Shown: piece after piece, positions 31,345-40,762 of the stretch | Numbering within the stretch: position 1 is the stretch's first letter | Layout of the letters: the number at the start of each line of letters is the position of its first letter | Assembly (NCBI RefSeq): GCF_006442965.1 | Contig: NZ_VFWX01000002.1 | Coordinates: 1-64,000 of the forward strand | From: Mesorhizobium sp. CU3 | GTDB taxonomy: Bacteria; Pseudomonadota; Alphaproteobacteria; Rhizobiales; Rhizobiaceae | Reading direction: 5' to 3' | Length of the DNA: 64,000 nt | The notes under the pieces: model-generated | Databases searched by the model: none | What the model was told of the DNA's origin: nothing | The model's input: the letters and a program-made list of their open reading frames with translations, nothing else | Translations under genes and position numbers: made by a program

Positions 31345-32446
31345 TTGTGATGCTGACGGCGTCGCCCTCAATCAGAATCGGCGGCGAATAACCGGCCGGC
31401 TTGTCGCCGGTCACCGCGCCGCCGGTGACGCGGGCCTGAATGTCGGCGCCGAAATAGGAATGCGGGAACGGCGCCGGCACGGCACTGACGGCCTCCAGCC
31501 GTATGCGCAGCGCCGGCGGAATCGAAAAATCAAGCGCGCCGAGATTGTCCTCGAGCTGACTGAGCTTCGTCGCGCCGAGGATGACGGAAGCGATGCCAGG
31601 CTGTGTCGCCACCCAGTTGAGCGCGACCTGGGCCATGCTGCGGCCCATCTCGGCGGCCGCCTTTTCGAGCTCCGCAACGATCGCCCAGTTGCGGTCGCTG
31701 AATTTCTGGAAGCCGGGATGCGTGGTGTTGCGGAAGCCGTCGAGCCGGCCGGCATTGCCGTCCTGCGTCGGCTTGTATTTGCCGCTGAGCAGGCCGCTGG
31801 CCAAAGGGCTCCAAACCATGATGCCGGCGCCGTGACGGGTCGCGAAGGGCACATATTCATGCTCGATGCTGCGCTCGGCCAGCGAATATTCGAGCTGCAG
31901 CGCCGAGACCGGCTCGTAGCCGCGCAATTCTGCGATCGCCTGGGCGCGGCTGGCGTACCAGGCCGGCACGTCGGACAGGCCGACGTAGCGCACCTTGCCG
32001 GTGCGGACGAGGTCGTCCATCGCGCGCAGCACCTCCTCGGCCGGCGTGATCCTGTCCCAGACATGCATGAGATAGAGATCGATATAGTCGGTGCCGAGCC
32101 GCTTCAGAGAGGCCTCGACCGCCCGCATGATGTTCTTGCGGCCGTTGCCGCCGGCATTGGGATTGCCTGGCTCCGCGTTGAAGGTGAATTTGGTGGCGAT
32201 CACCGCCTTGTCGCGCAAACCGCGCTCGGCGACGAATTCGCCGAGCCAGGTTTCGCTGGTACCGCCGGTATAAAGGTCGGCCGTGTCGAAGAAATTGCCG
32301 CCGGCCTCGACATAGGTGTCGAACAAGGCGCGGGCAGTGTCCCGGTCCGCGCCCCAGCCCCATTCGGTGCCGAAGGTCATGGTGCCGAGCGCCAGCCGGC
32401 TGACGCGCAACCCGCTGTTGCCGAGCGTGTAGTAGCTCATGCTCAT
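31337..32446 (-). CDS. aldo/keto reductase
   Basis: An NADPH-dependent oxidoreductase of the aldo/keto reductase superfamily, 369 residues from the ATG at 32446. The TIM-barrel pattern is clear: LRVSRLALGTMTFGTEWG, the catalytic Asp-Tyr region in FFDTADLYTGGTSETWLGEFV, the Lys in VIATKF, the His-containing strand YIDLYLMHVWD, and the cofactor-binding VILGATKLSQLEDNL. Substrate is unknown. It is followed upstream by an NTF2-like secreted protein and a divergent LysR regulator, which together form a small cassette inserted between tsf and pyrH. The first Met could also be 32464 or 32440. Confidence 0.9.
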   Translation of the reverse strand: MSMSYYTLGNSGLRVSRLALGTMTFGTEWGWGADRDTARALFDTYVEAGGNFFDTADLYTGGTSETWLGEFVAERGLRDKAVIATKFTFNAEPGNPNAGGNGRKNIMRAVEASLKRLGTDYIDLYLMHVWDRITPAEEVLRAMDDLVRTGKVRYVGLSDVPAWYASRAQAIAELRGYEPVSALQLEYSLAERSIEHEYVPFATRHGAGIMVWSPLASGLLSGKYKPTQDGNAGRLDGFRNTTHPGFQKFSDRNWAIVAELEKAAAEMGRSMAQVALNWVATQPGIASVILGATKLSQLEDNLGALDFSIPPALRIRLEAVSAVPAPFPHSYFGADIQARVTGGAVTGDKPAGYSPPILIEGDAVSITSN

Positions 32447-32485
32447 GATGTTTTCCGATCTCAAATGCTGGCGTTCAGGGGCAGA

Positions 32486-33013
32486 TCACTGGCCGGGCGT
32501 CCCCTTGACCCAGGGGTTGCCGCGCTCATGCGTCATGCGGAAGGTAAAGCCGTCCACCTTCCAGCCCGCGCCGGAGCGGATCAGGTGGTGCTCGTATGTG
32601 CCCCAGACCTCCCAGAGCGGATCGCCATTGCCTTCCATCCGGTTCCAGGCATAGCCGTTGGAGCGGACCGTCGCGGCGCCCGCTTCAAGCACGACCTGAT
32701 GGTTGGTGCGCAGATGCAGGCTGGTTTTGCTGCCCTTGAGATTGCCGGCCCAGGCGCCGATCAGGTCGTCGGATAAGATGTTGGCCGCCGGCTGACCGGA
32801 AAGGCTGCTGAAATCGGCGGTCACGCGGTCGGTGAAATAGCTGCGCGCCAGCTTCCAGTCCTGCGCATCGACGGCGCGGTCGATGGCGTCGGCGATGCGG
32901 ATGACGGCGCGCTCGTCGGCAAGCGCCTGCCAGCCTGCCGGCTCGGCACCGCCGACGTCAATGGGCGCCAGCGCCATGCCGGCAACGAAGGTGACGTGTC
33001 TCAAGGCGTTCAT
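32486..33013 (-). CDS. NTF2-like/SnoaL-type secreted protein
   Basis: A 175-residue protein from the ATG at 33013. A short hydrophobic start (HVTFVAGMALAPIDVGGA) may be a signal peptide. The rest fits the cone-shaped NTF2-like (SnoaL-like) fold: ADERAVIRIADAIDRAVDAQDWKLARSYFTDRVTADFSSL at the N-terminus and a strand-rich end (VWGTYEHHLIRSGAGWKVDGFTFRM). The role is unknown; such proteins act as isomerases, hydratases or binding proteins. It is 39 bp upstream of the aldo/keto reductase in the same direction, so they likely share a transcript. The upstream open frame to 33433 is the shadow of the LysR gene. Confidence 0.75.
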   Translation of the reverse strand: MNALRHVTFVAGMALAPIDVGGAEPAGWQALADERAVIRIADAIDRAVDAQDWKLARSYFTDRVTADFSSLSGQPAANILSDDLIGAWAGNLKGSKTSLHLRTNHQVVLEAGAATVRSNGYAWNRMEGNGDPLWEVWGTYEHHLIRSGAGWKVDGFTFRMTHERGNPWVKGTPGQ

Positions 33014-33096
33014 GGCTCTTCTCCACTTGTGACGGCGCAATGCCGTGTTGGTGGACAATGTGGACCGGAGTGCTGTCATCGAGAAGATTGCATTGT

Positions 33097-33113
33097 TCGC
33101 ATGGACTATGCGA
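33097..33113. promoter_or_regulatory. inverted repeat in the NTF2-like/LysR divergent promoter
   Basis: A perfect TCGCAT-N5-ATGCGA sits 12 bp before the LysR start and 84 bp before the NTF2-like start. It includes a T-N11-A type core expected of LysR-type operators and would suit autoregulation plus control of the divergent pair. Confidence 0.55.
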
Positions 33114-33125
33114 TATCGCTCATGA

Positions 33126-34052
33126 ATGGATCGCGATCTCCTCACGCATCTGCCTGTCATCGTCGCCGTGGCGCGCCGCGGCGGCTTCGCGCTCGCCGCT
33201 GCTGAACTCGGCATGAGCCCTTCGGCCGTCAGCCATGCGGTGCGGCTGGTGGAAGAGCGCGTCGGCCAGCCGCTTTTCGCCCGCACCACGCGCAGCGTTT
33301 CCTTGACGGAGGCCGGCAAGGCGCTGGTGGACACGGCGGCCCCTGCCCTGCAAGACATCGCCGAGCGGATGGACCGTATCCGCGCCGTCAAGGGCCGGCC
33401 GTCCGGCCTGCTCAGGATCAATGTCCCCAACATTGCGGTTCCGCTGGCCGTGACAGCGGTGGTCGCGGCGATGGCCGAGCGCTATCCGGACGTGACGATC
33501 GAGCTGCTCACCGACCAGGGCCTGGTCGATATCGTCGGCGAAGGTTTCGACGCCGGCATCAGGCTGGGCGAGATGATCGCGCAGGACATGGTGACGATCC
33601 GGCTGACGCCGCCATTCAAGGCCGTGATCGTCGCCTCGCCGGCCTATATCGGAACGCACGGCCGTCCGCGCGACGTGGCCGACCTCGCCAACCATAACTG
33701 CATCGGCTACCGGCTGGTTCGTTCCGGCGCCCTGTATCGCTGGGACCTGACTGAGAACGGCAAGGATCTCGTCGTCGAGACGCGTGGCACGGTCGTCGTC
33801 ACGGATTCGCTGGCGGCAATCGACCTGGCGCTGGCCGGCGTCGGCCTCTGTTATGTCTTCGAGCCGCTGGTGCGTGCCGACCTCGCCGCCGGCCGGCTTG
33901 CGCAAATCCTGCCGCAGACGGCGATCGAAGAGCCCGGCCTCTTCCTTTACTTTCCGCGTCGCGCGTCGATGGCGCCGAAGCTCAGGGCCTTTATCGACAC
34001 CGCACAAGAAATCGGCCGGGCATCCATGCGGACACCCGGCCGAGTTGCCTGA
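33126..34052 (+). CDS. LysR-family transcriptional regulator
   Basis: A 308-residue DNA-binding regulator. The N-terminal winged helix-turn-helix (about 1-65) shows FALAAAELGMSPSAVSHAVRLVEERVGQPLFARTTRSVSLTEAG. The C-terminal part (about 90-300) is the periplasmic-binding-protein-like effector domain. It belongs to the group near the DsdA/CrgA-like regulators by its GLLRINVPNIA linker. It is divergent from the NTF2-like and aldo/keto reductase genes and probably controls them (inference from position and the operator-like repeat). Effector unknown. Confidence 0.92.
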   Translation: MDRDLLTHLPVIVAVARRGGFALAAAELGMSPSAVSHAVRLVEERVGQPLFARTTRSVSLTEAGKALVDTAAPALQDIAERMDRIRAVKGRPSGLLRINVPNIAVPLAVTAVVAAMAERYPDVTIELLTDQGLVDIVGEGFDAGIRLGEMIAQDMVTIRLTPPFKAVIVASPAYIGTHGRPRDVADLANHNCIGYRLVRSGALYRWDLTENGKDLVVETRGTVVVTDSLAAIDLALAGVGLCYVFEPLVRADLAAGRLAQILPQTAIEEPGLFLYFPRRASMAPKLRAFIDTAQEIGRASMRTPGRVA

Positions 34053-34058
34053 GCTGGT

Positions 34059-34105
34059 AACCCTTCACGTCAGGGAGCGCACAGCGCTCCCATCGGGTAA
34101 GGGTT
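34059..34105. terminator. nested hairpin between LysR and tsf
   Basis: An inner perfect 8-bp stem GGGAGCGC-ACA-GCGCTCCC (34073-34091) lies within an outer AACCCTT/AAGGGTT pairing (34059-34065 with 34099-34105). The outer arm includes part of the tsf stop codon. It probably ends both convergent transcripts. Confidence 0.65.
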
Positions 34106-35024
34106 ATTTCTTGACCGCTGCCGCGACTTCCGCCGCGAAATCGGTGGTTTCCTTTTCGATGCCTTCGCCGAGCGCGTAACGCAGGTAGGCGGTGATCTTG
34201 GCCGGAGCGCCGATCTCCTTCTCGGCATCCTTCAGCGCCTTCTCGACGGTGATGTCGGGGTTGAGCACGAAGGCCTGCTTCAGAAGCACCACCTCTTCGT
34301 AGAACTTGCGCAAGCGGCCCTCGACCATCTTCTCGATGATCGCTTCCGGCTTGCCGGTCTGGCGCGCCTGGTCGGCGAAGATCGCCTTTTCGCGCTCGAC
34401 CGCTGCCGGATCGATCTGCTCTGCCGTCAGCGCCAGCGGGTTGGTCGCGGCGACATGCATGGCGACCTGGCGGGCGAAGGCGTTGGCGGCGTGTTCATTG
34501 CCGGTGGTCTCGATCGCGACCAGCACGCCGAGCTTGCCGAGGCCATCGGCAACCGCGTTGTGGACATAGGTCGCCACCGCGCCGTGCGGCACGGTGAGCT
34601 TGGCCGAACGGCGGAAGCCCATATTTTCGCCGATGGTGCCGACCGCGTCCTTGATCGTGTCGGTCACCGACTTGTCGGAACCCGGATACTTGGCGGCGGC
34701 CACCGCTTCGGTCGTGCCATAGGCGAGCGCCACCTTGGCGACGTTGGCGACGATCTCCTGGAAGGCCGCGTTGCGGGCGACGAAGTCGGTCTCGGAGTTC
34801 ACCTCGACGACAGCAGCTTCGCGCACGCCAGAATCGACGCCGATCAGGCCTTCGGCGGCCGTGCGGCCGGCCTTCTTGTCGGCCTTGGAAATGCCCTTCT
34901 TGCGCAGCCAGTCGACGGCCTCTTCCATATTGCCGTTGGTTTCGTTCAACGCCGCCTTGCAGTCCATCATGCCCGCGCCGGTCAAGTCGCGGAGTTCTTT
35001 GACCTGTGCAGCCGAAATGCTCAT
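34104..35024 (-). CDS. tsf: elongation factor Ts
   Basis: GDP/GTP exchange factor for EF-Tu, 306 residues. It opens with an N-terminal UBA-like domain ([21 protein letters not shown]) followed by the conserved exchange core [13 protein letters not shown] and the dimerisation domains. It follows rpsB by 120 bp in the usual operon, though pyrH is displaced by about 3 kb. Confidence 0.97.
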   Translation of the reverse strand: MSISAAQVKELRDLTGAGMMDCKAALNETNGNMEEAVDWLRKKGISKADKKAGRTAAEGLIGVDSGVREAAVVEVNSETDFVARNAAFQEIVANVAKVALAYGTTEAVAAAKYPGSDKSVTDTIKDAVGTIGENMGFRRSAKLTVPHGAVATYVHNAVADGLGKLGVLVAIETTGNEHAANAFARQVAMHVAATNPLALTAEQIDPAAVEREKAIFADQARQTGKPEAIIEKMVEGRLRKFYEEVVLLKQAFVLNPDITVEKALKDAEKEIGAPAKITAYLRYALGEGIEKETTDFAAEVAAAVKK

Positions 35025-35144
35025 TGTCGCCTCTTTGGTTCAAAATGCGCCGACGCACCATCGGGATTCGATGATGCGCTCGGCAGAAGCGCTTTAGCGC
35101 GCCAATTTATTGAAAGATGAAGGCCGGAACCGGCCTTCGCTTGA

Positions 35145-35924
35145 TCAGGCTTCCGGGGTCTCGGCAGCCGGAGCATCGAGCGCCGGCTCGACCGGAGCCT
35201 CGGCCGAAGCGCCGATGTCGACGCCGAGCGCGCCCTGCTGGCGGGCGATGCCGTCGATGGCAGCCTTGGCGATCAGGTCGCAATAGAGCTGGATGGCGCG
35301 GGCCGCGTCGTCATTGCCGGGGATCGGGAAGTCGATCTTGTCCGGGTCGCAGTTCGAATCGATGATGGCGACGACCGGGATGCCCAGGCGCTTGGCCTCG
35401 AGGATGGCGATCGCTTCCTTGTTGGTGTCGATGACGAACATCAGGTCCGGAGTCGAGCCCATGTCCTTGATGCCGCCCAGCGCCTTGTCGAGCTTCTCGC
35501 GCTCGCGGTCGAGGTTGAGGCGCTCCTTCTTGGTCAACCCTTGAGCCTCGCCAGCGAGCAGCTCGTCGAGCTTGCGCAGGCGCTGGATCGAGTTCGAGAT
35601 CGTCTTCCAGTTGGTGAGCATGCCGCCCAGCCAACGCGAGTTGACATAATACTGGGCCGAACGCTGCGCGGCGTCGGCGACGATGTCGGACGCCTGGCGC
35701 TTGGTGCCGACGAACAGCACGCGGCCGCCCTTGGCGACGGTGTCCGACACCTGCTTCAGCGCCTGGTGCAGCAATGGCACCGTCTGCGACAGGTCGATGA
35801 TGTGGATGTTGTTGCGGGCGCCATAGATGTAGGGCGCCATTTTCGGGTTCCAGCGGTGGGTCTGGTGGCCGAAGTGAACACCAGCTTCCAGAAGCTGGCG
35901 CATGCTGAAATCAGGCAGAGCCAT
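35145..35924 (-). CDS. rpsB: 30S ribosomal protein S2
   Basis: A small-subunit ribosomal protein at the back of the 30S platform, 259 residues. Markers include the [34 protein letters not shown] start, [25 protein letters not shown] and [33 protein letters not shown] short acidic Ala/Pro-rich tail ([15 protein letters not shown]) extends past the core. It is transcribed from a clear promoter at 36053-36081 with a leader of roughly 120 nt. Confidence 0.98.
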   Translation of the reverse strand: MALPDFSMRQLLEAGVHFGHQTHRWNPKMAPYIYGARNNIHIIDLSQTVPLLHQALKQVSDTVAKGGRVLFVGTKRQASDIVADAAQRSAQYYVNSRWLGGMLTNWKTISNSIQRLRKLDELLAGEAQGLTKKERLNLDREREKLDKALGGIKDMGSTPDLMFVIDTNKEAIAILEAKRLGIPVVAIIDSNCDPDKIDFPIPGNDDAARAIQLYCDLIAKAAIDGIARQQGALGVDIGASAEAPVEPALDAPAAETPEA

Positions 35925-36052
35925 TCTTTAGTTTCCTTTCCGGTTGGCCTCCACGGACACAGGCACTTCGGACAGATGTCCTGATGCCACCGGAGGTTTC
36001 AGCCGGATTTCTCCCGGGCAGACACCAAAGTCCGTGTGTGGAATGAGCGCGC

Positions 36053-36081
36053 ATATAGAGGGGAAGCGCTGTAAACGCAAG
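36053..36081 (-). promoter_or_regulatory. rpsB-tsf promoter
   Basis: On the minus strand CTTGCG-N17-CTATAT matches the alphaproteobacterial sigma-70 consensus (CTTGAC...CTATAT) at all but two positions. It predicts a leader of about 120 nt with short inverted repeats (GGACATCTGTCC, near 35971-35982), a possible site for S2 autoregulation. Confidence 0.75.
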
Positions 36082-36127
36082 CGGCGCTCCGGAAATCGCG
36101 CTCGCCCTGCGGCGATCCGCCCGACCG

Positions 36128-36406
36128 TCATCGTTTTACCTTTCCGTTGGGCACCCGCACGCGGCGGAAGACCGCAACGATCTCCTCGCGGCTGCATTCG
36201 ATGGCGCCGAGCCTGACGGCCCGGTCGCGCTCGAAACCAGTGATATCGTAATGCGGCGCCGATGTCTTGGGCGGGCCCTGATAGGTCGAGCGCTTGAGGC
36301 CGAGCTCGAAGGCGAAGCGGTGCAGCTCATCGGTGTCGTCGGCGAGCAGATGGCACCAGCGGTGTCCGGCCCATCTCCAGATCGCCGCATCGACATAGAC
36401 CGCCAT
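36128..36406 (-). CDS. DUF4031 family protein
   Basis: A 92-residue protein starting MAVYVDAAIWRWAGHRWCHLLADD, with AFELGLKRSTYQGPP and HYDITGFERDRAVRLGAIE. This His/Trp-rich pattern is that of DUF4031, a family of unknown function found across proteobacteria and actinobacteria. The gene lies just upstream of the rpsB promoter and 25 bp downstream of eipB in the same direction, so it may be cotranscribed with eipB. Confidence 0.85.
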   Translation of the reverse strand: MAVYVDAAIWRWAGHRWCHLLADDTDELHRFAFELGLKRSTYQGPPKTSAPHYDITGFERDRAVRLGAIECSREEIVAVFRRVRVPNGKVKR

Positions 36407-36431
36407 CAGGCGCGCCGGCGATCGCTTGGCG

Positions 36432-37262
36432 TTATTTCGAAGCCGGGCAAGGCTTGGTCTGGTCGAACAACGACAGGTTGACGAGCTTGCCGGTCATCGA
36501 GAAGTCGCCATAGTCCATGACCAGGTCGCGGGTGATGCCGTTCTCGTGCAGCTTGAAGCTTATCCGGTATTCCGGCACCTCTTCGCCCTTGTTGTCGCTG
36601 TCGTCGAAATAGGCGATGTCGACCGGCCAGTATTTGTCGGTGGCGAGCTTGGCCAGCGCCGGCGCTTCCGGGTCCGCCTTGTCGCCATCCGTCTTCTTGC
36701 CGACGATGACGGTCGTGGTCATCACCTTGTTGGCGTCCTCGGAGCCGTCGAACAGATTGGTCTGATAGAAATTCTCACCCTTTTCGGCCTTGCCGATCAG
36801 TTCGACCAGATGCTGGGTCGGGAACTGCGTGGCCGCCAGCTCCAGGCTGTTCTTCTCCGGCTTGTCGATATCGACCTTGAGCCCCTTGGCCTCCTTGACC
36901 GCGGTGCCCTTGACCTCCTTGTCGAGGTTCTGGTCGACGAAGGATTTGGTGACGAAGGAAAAGGTCTTGCCTTCGGCATCCTCGAAGGTGGTCGTCTGCT
37001 GGTCGGTCAGCCTGGTGTTGTCGTTGGTGACGATCTGGGTGACGAAGCGGAATTTTACCGTATAGCCCTCGCAGGCCGAGCCGTTGAACTCGTAGACCAT
37101 GCGGCCGGTGATGCCGGTGATGCCGGAGCGGTCGGACGCCTTGTTGAGGGTCAGATCGTAGACGGCGCGATGCGCCTGCAGCGCGGGCACCGCGAAGGCC
37201 GGAGCCATCGGCAACGCCGCCGTAAGACAGGCGGCGGCAAGGAAAAGGCGCGTTGCGCGCAT
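36432..37262 (-). CDS. eipB: cell envelope integrity protein EipB (DUF1849)
   Basis: A 276-residue periplasmic protein with a clear signal peptide (LFLAAACLTAALPMAPAFA). The mature part begins PALQAHRAVYDLTLNKASDRSGITGITGRMVYEFNGSACEGYTV, the start of the DUF1849/EipB fold, a spiral beta-barrel shown in Brucella to maintain the envelope. Two Cys residues, one in GSACEGY and one in TKPCPASK at the C-terminus, can form the disulfide known for EipB. It diverges from ridA. Confidence 0.92.
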   Translation of the reverse strand: MRATRLFLAAACLTAALPMAPAFAVPALQAHRAVYDLTLNKASDRSGITGITGRMVYEFNGSACEGYTVKFRFVTQIVTNDNTRLTDQQTTTFEDAEGKTFSFVTKSFVDQNLDKEVKGTAVKEAKGLKVDIDKPEKNSLELAATQFPTQHLVELIGKAEKGENFYQTNLFDGSEDANKVMTTTVIVGKKTDGDKADPEAPALAKLATDKYWPVDIAYFDDSDNKGEEVPEYRISFKLHENGITRDLVMDYGDFSMTGKLVNLSLFDQTKPCPASK

Positions 37263-37401
37263 GCGTTACTCCGATCGTCGCGGCTGGGGGGCAGGCCGCA
37301 GGGAAAGATGGTCCAGCTTAAAAAAAGTCGTGGCGGAAGCGAGGCAAAAATAGCAATTTCGGCCCGGCCAACGCGGCGCCTTCCAGCAATAGGGAAAACC
37401 A

Positions 37402-37866
37402 ATGAGCGAAACAATCGAAAAGCGGCTAAGCGATCTTGGCGTCACTCTGCCGGCCGCCGCAGCACCCGCCGCCAACTACGTTCCCTATTGCCGCACCGGC
37501 AACACGCTGTTCACCGCCGGGCAATTGCCGCTCAAGGACGGCAAGCTGCAGGCAAGCGGGCTGCTCGGCCGCGATATCGATACGGCCACCGGCAAGGAAG
37601 GCGCCAAATTCTGCGCCATCAACATCCTTGCGCAGGCCAAGGCCGCGCTCGGCGATCTGGAGAAGATTCGCCGCCTGGTCAAGATCACGGTCTTCGTGGC
37701 CTCGGCGCCGGATTTCGTCGAGCAGCATCTCGTCGCCAACGGCGCCTCCGATTTCCTGGTCGCTGTGCTCGGAGAGCGCGGCAAACATGCCCGTTCGGCC
37801 GTCGGCACCGCCTCGCTGCCGCTCAACGCCGCGGTCGAGATCGAAGCGATCTTCGAAGTCGAGTGA
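37402..37866 (+). CDS. RidA/YjgF family protein
   Basis: A 154-residue member of the RidA/YER057c/UK114 superfamily. RidA itself hydrolyses reactive enamine/imine intermediates of PLP enzymes. The NYVPYCRTGNTLFTAGQLPLKDGKL start, KAALGDLEKIRRLVKITVFVASAPDF and RSAVGTASLPLNAAVEIEAIFEVE end are characteristic. It belongs to a longer YjgF subgroup (about 150 residues against 128 for E. coli RidA) whose substrate is uncertain. The GDPD gene starts 8 bp after its stop. Confidence 0.9.
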   Translation: MSETIEKRLSDLGVTLPAAAAPAANYVPYCRTGNTLFTAGQLPLKDGKLQASGLLGRDIDTATGKEGAKFCAINILAQAKAALGDLEKIRRLVKITVFVASAPDFVEQHLVANGASDFLVAVLGERGKHARSAVGTASLPLNAAVEIEAIFEVE

Positions 37867-37874
37867 GGCCTGAA

Positions 37875-38603
37875 ATGACCGATCTTTCCTGGCTGATTGC
37901 CCGCCCGGTCGCGCATCGCGGCTTCCACGACATGAACAAGACGCGCTGGGAGAACACGCTGTCGGCCTTCGCCGCCGCGGCCGAGCGCGGCTATGCCATC
38001 GAATGCGACGTCCACATCTCGGCCGACGGCGTTCCGATCATCATCCACGACAACGACCTGAAGCGCCTGACCGGCCAGGACGGCTTCATCTGGCAGCGCA
38101 CCGCCGCCGAGCTGACGGCGCTCAAGGTCGGCGGCACGAAGGACCACCTGCCGACACTGCAGGAAGCGCTCGACCTGATCGACGGCCGTGTGCCGCTTGT
38201 GGTCGAACTGAAAGGCGTTCCCGGTCATGACAAGGGCCTGGTGGCGAGCGTCGGCCGGCTGCTCAAGCGCTACAAGGGCAAGGTCGCAATCATGTCTTTC
38301 GACCATTGGCTGATCCGCGACTTCGCCAAGGACGCGCCTGGCATTCCGGCCGGGCTCACCGCCTACGGCAAGGACAACCAGCTGATCGAAGCGCATTTCG
38401 CCATGCTCGCGCACGACCTCGCCTTCACCTCCTATGCCGCCGGCGATCTGCCGAACCCGTTCGTCAGCTTCGTGCGCGAAAAGCTCAAAATGCCGGTGAT
38501 CACCTGGACCGTGCATGACCAGCCGGCGGTCGACCTCACCTTCAAATACGCCGACCAGATGACCTTCGAGGGCTTTGAGCCCGACCTGGTGAAAGTCGCC
38601 TGA
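37875..38603 (+). CDS. glycerophosphodiester phosphodiesterase
   Basis: Hydrolyses glycerophosphodiesters to glycerol 3-phosphate and an alcohol. The 242-residue TIM-barrel protein has the catalytic/metal motifs HRGFHD (His and Gly-Phe), NTLSAFAAAAERGYAIECDVHISADGVPIIIHDNDLKRLTG (Glu, Asp, His), and LVVELKG. No signal peptide is visible, so it is probably cytosolic. The ATG at 37875 follows the ridA-like stop by 8 bp, and the two appear to be cotranscribed. The long in-frame upstream extension is an antisense shadow of eipB. Confidence 0.93.
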   Translation: MTDLSWLIARPVAHRGFHDMNKTRWENTLSAFAAAAERGYAIECDVHISADGVPIIIHDNDLKRLTGQDGFIWQRTAAELTALKVGGTKDHLPTLQEALDLIDGRVPLVVELKGVPGHDKGLVASVGRLLKRYKGKVAIMSFDHWLIRDFAKDAPGIPAGLTAYGKDNQLIEAHFAMLAHDLAFTSYAAGDLPNPFVSFVREKLKMPVITWTVHDQPAVDLTFKYADQMTFEGFEPDLVKVA

Positions 38604-38658
38604 ACTGAGTACCTCAAACGTGACTTGTAGCGGCTCGGGCGAAGCTTAAATAAGCCCC

Positions 38659-39873
<1,215 letters not shown>

Positions 39874-39970
39874 TCATTCGGCTGCGCATGGCGACCAGCG
39901 TCAACGCGCCTTGCTGCCAAGTGACGGCTTCGCTACACCGGGCGGCAACCCCACGATCGGAGCGTCCGCC

Positions 39971-40399
39971 ATGGCCGAAGCCTATGATCCCGGCAACATC
40001 TTCGCCAAAATCCTGCGCGGCGAGATTCCGTCGCACCGCGTCTATGAGGACGATGCCGTCGTCGCCTTCATGGATGTGATGCCGCAAGGGACCGGCCACA
40101 CGCTGGTGGTGCCGAAAGCGCCCTCGCGCAACCTGCTGGACGTCGACCCGGCAACGCTCGGCGCCTTGTTCACGGTCGTGCAGAAAGTGGCGGTGGCCGT
40201 GAAAAAGGCTTTCAACGCCGACGGCGTCACCCTCATGCAGTTCAACGAGCCGGCTTCCGGGCAGACCGTCTACCACTTGCATGTCCACGTCGTTCCGCGC
40301 TTCGAAGGCGTGCCGCTCAAGCCGCATACTGGACAGATGGAAAAGCCGGAAATTCTCGCCGAGAACGCCGGCAAGATTCGGGCGGCTTTGGCAGGCTGA
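39971..40399 (+). CDS. HIT family protein
   Basis: A 142-residue histidine-triad nucleotide hydrolase/transferase of the Hint branch (from the ATG at 39971). It starts NIFAKILRGEIPSHRVYEDDAVVAFMDVMPQGTGHTLVVPK and has the triad in GQTVYHLHVHVVPRF. Typical substrates are AMP-lysine or AMP-phosphoramidates. An in-frame ATG at 39911 would add 20 non-conserved residues. It faces azlD, with 12 bp between the stop codons. Confidence 0.93.
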   Translation: MAEAYDPGNIFAKILRGEIPSHRVYEDDAVVAFMDVMPQGTGHTLVVPKAPSRNLLDVDPATLGALFTVVQKVAVAVKKAFNADGVTLMQFNEPASGQTVYHLHVHVVPRFEGVPLKPHTGQMEKPEILAENAGKIRAALAG

Positions 40400-40411
40400 C
40401 GCGGCGAGCAA

Positions 40412-40762
40412 TTAAAAGTTCAGATAAAGTCCTGCCAGCAACAGAAGCTCGGCGGTGGCGATGCCGGCGATCATCCGCTTTCCCCACGCCAGATAGACGG
40501 CGAAACCCAGGGCCGCCGCCGCTATCCTCAAGGCGAACGAAGTGTGCGCAAGCGCCCCGCCTGGAAAGACAATGAGATTGCCGATGACGCCCGCTACGAG
40601 CGCCGTCGCCATGGTGCGAACCAGCACCAACAGGTCTGAATCTTCGGAAAGCTTGCCGCCGAGATAGACACCGAGGAAGCGCCAGACATCGGTCGCGGCG
40701 AACCCGGCGACGAGAATGAACAGGTATGGCCACCACCAGGCGCCGTTGGAAAAGTAACTCAC
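40412..40762 (-). CDS. azlD: AzlD domain branched-chain amino acid exporter subunit
   Basis: A 116-residue membrane protein with four hydrophobic segments (WWWPYLFILVAGFAATDVWRFLGVYLGG, RTMATALVAGVIGNLIVF, ALRIAAAALGFAVYLAW, IATAELLLLAGLYL). The AzlC/AzlD pair exports branched-chain amino acids and analogues. The start is a GTG overlapping the azlC stop (GTGA), which is the normal coupling; the longer open frame to 40930 runs through azlC. The partner AzlC is directly upstream. Confidence 0.88.
   Translation of the reverse strand: MSYFSNGAWWWPYLFILVAGFAATDVWRFLGVYLGGKLSEDSDLLVLVRTMATALVAGVIGNLIVFPGGALAHTSFALRIAAAALGFAVYLAWGKRMIAGIATAELLLLAGLYLNF

Noticed and set aside
33014-33433. N-terminal extension of the NTF2-like gene
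   Set aside because: It would run antisense through the LysR gene and its promoter, and the signal-peptide-like start is at 33013.
36426-37874. Long N-terminal extension of the GDPD gene
   Set aside because: The frame is open, but this part is antisense to eipB and a frame shadow of ridA. The phosphodiesterase fold starts at the ATG at 37875.
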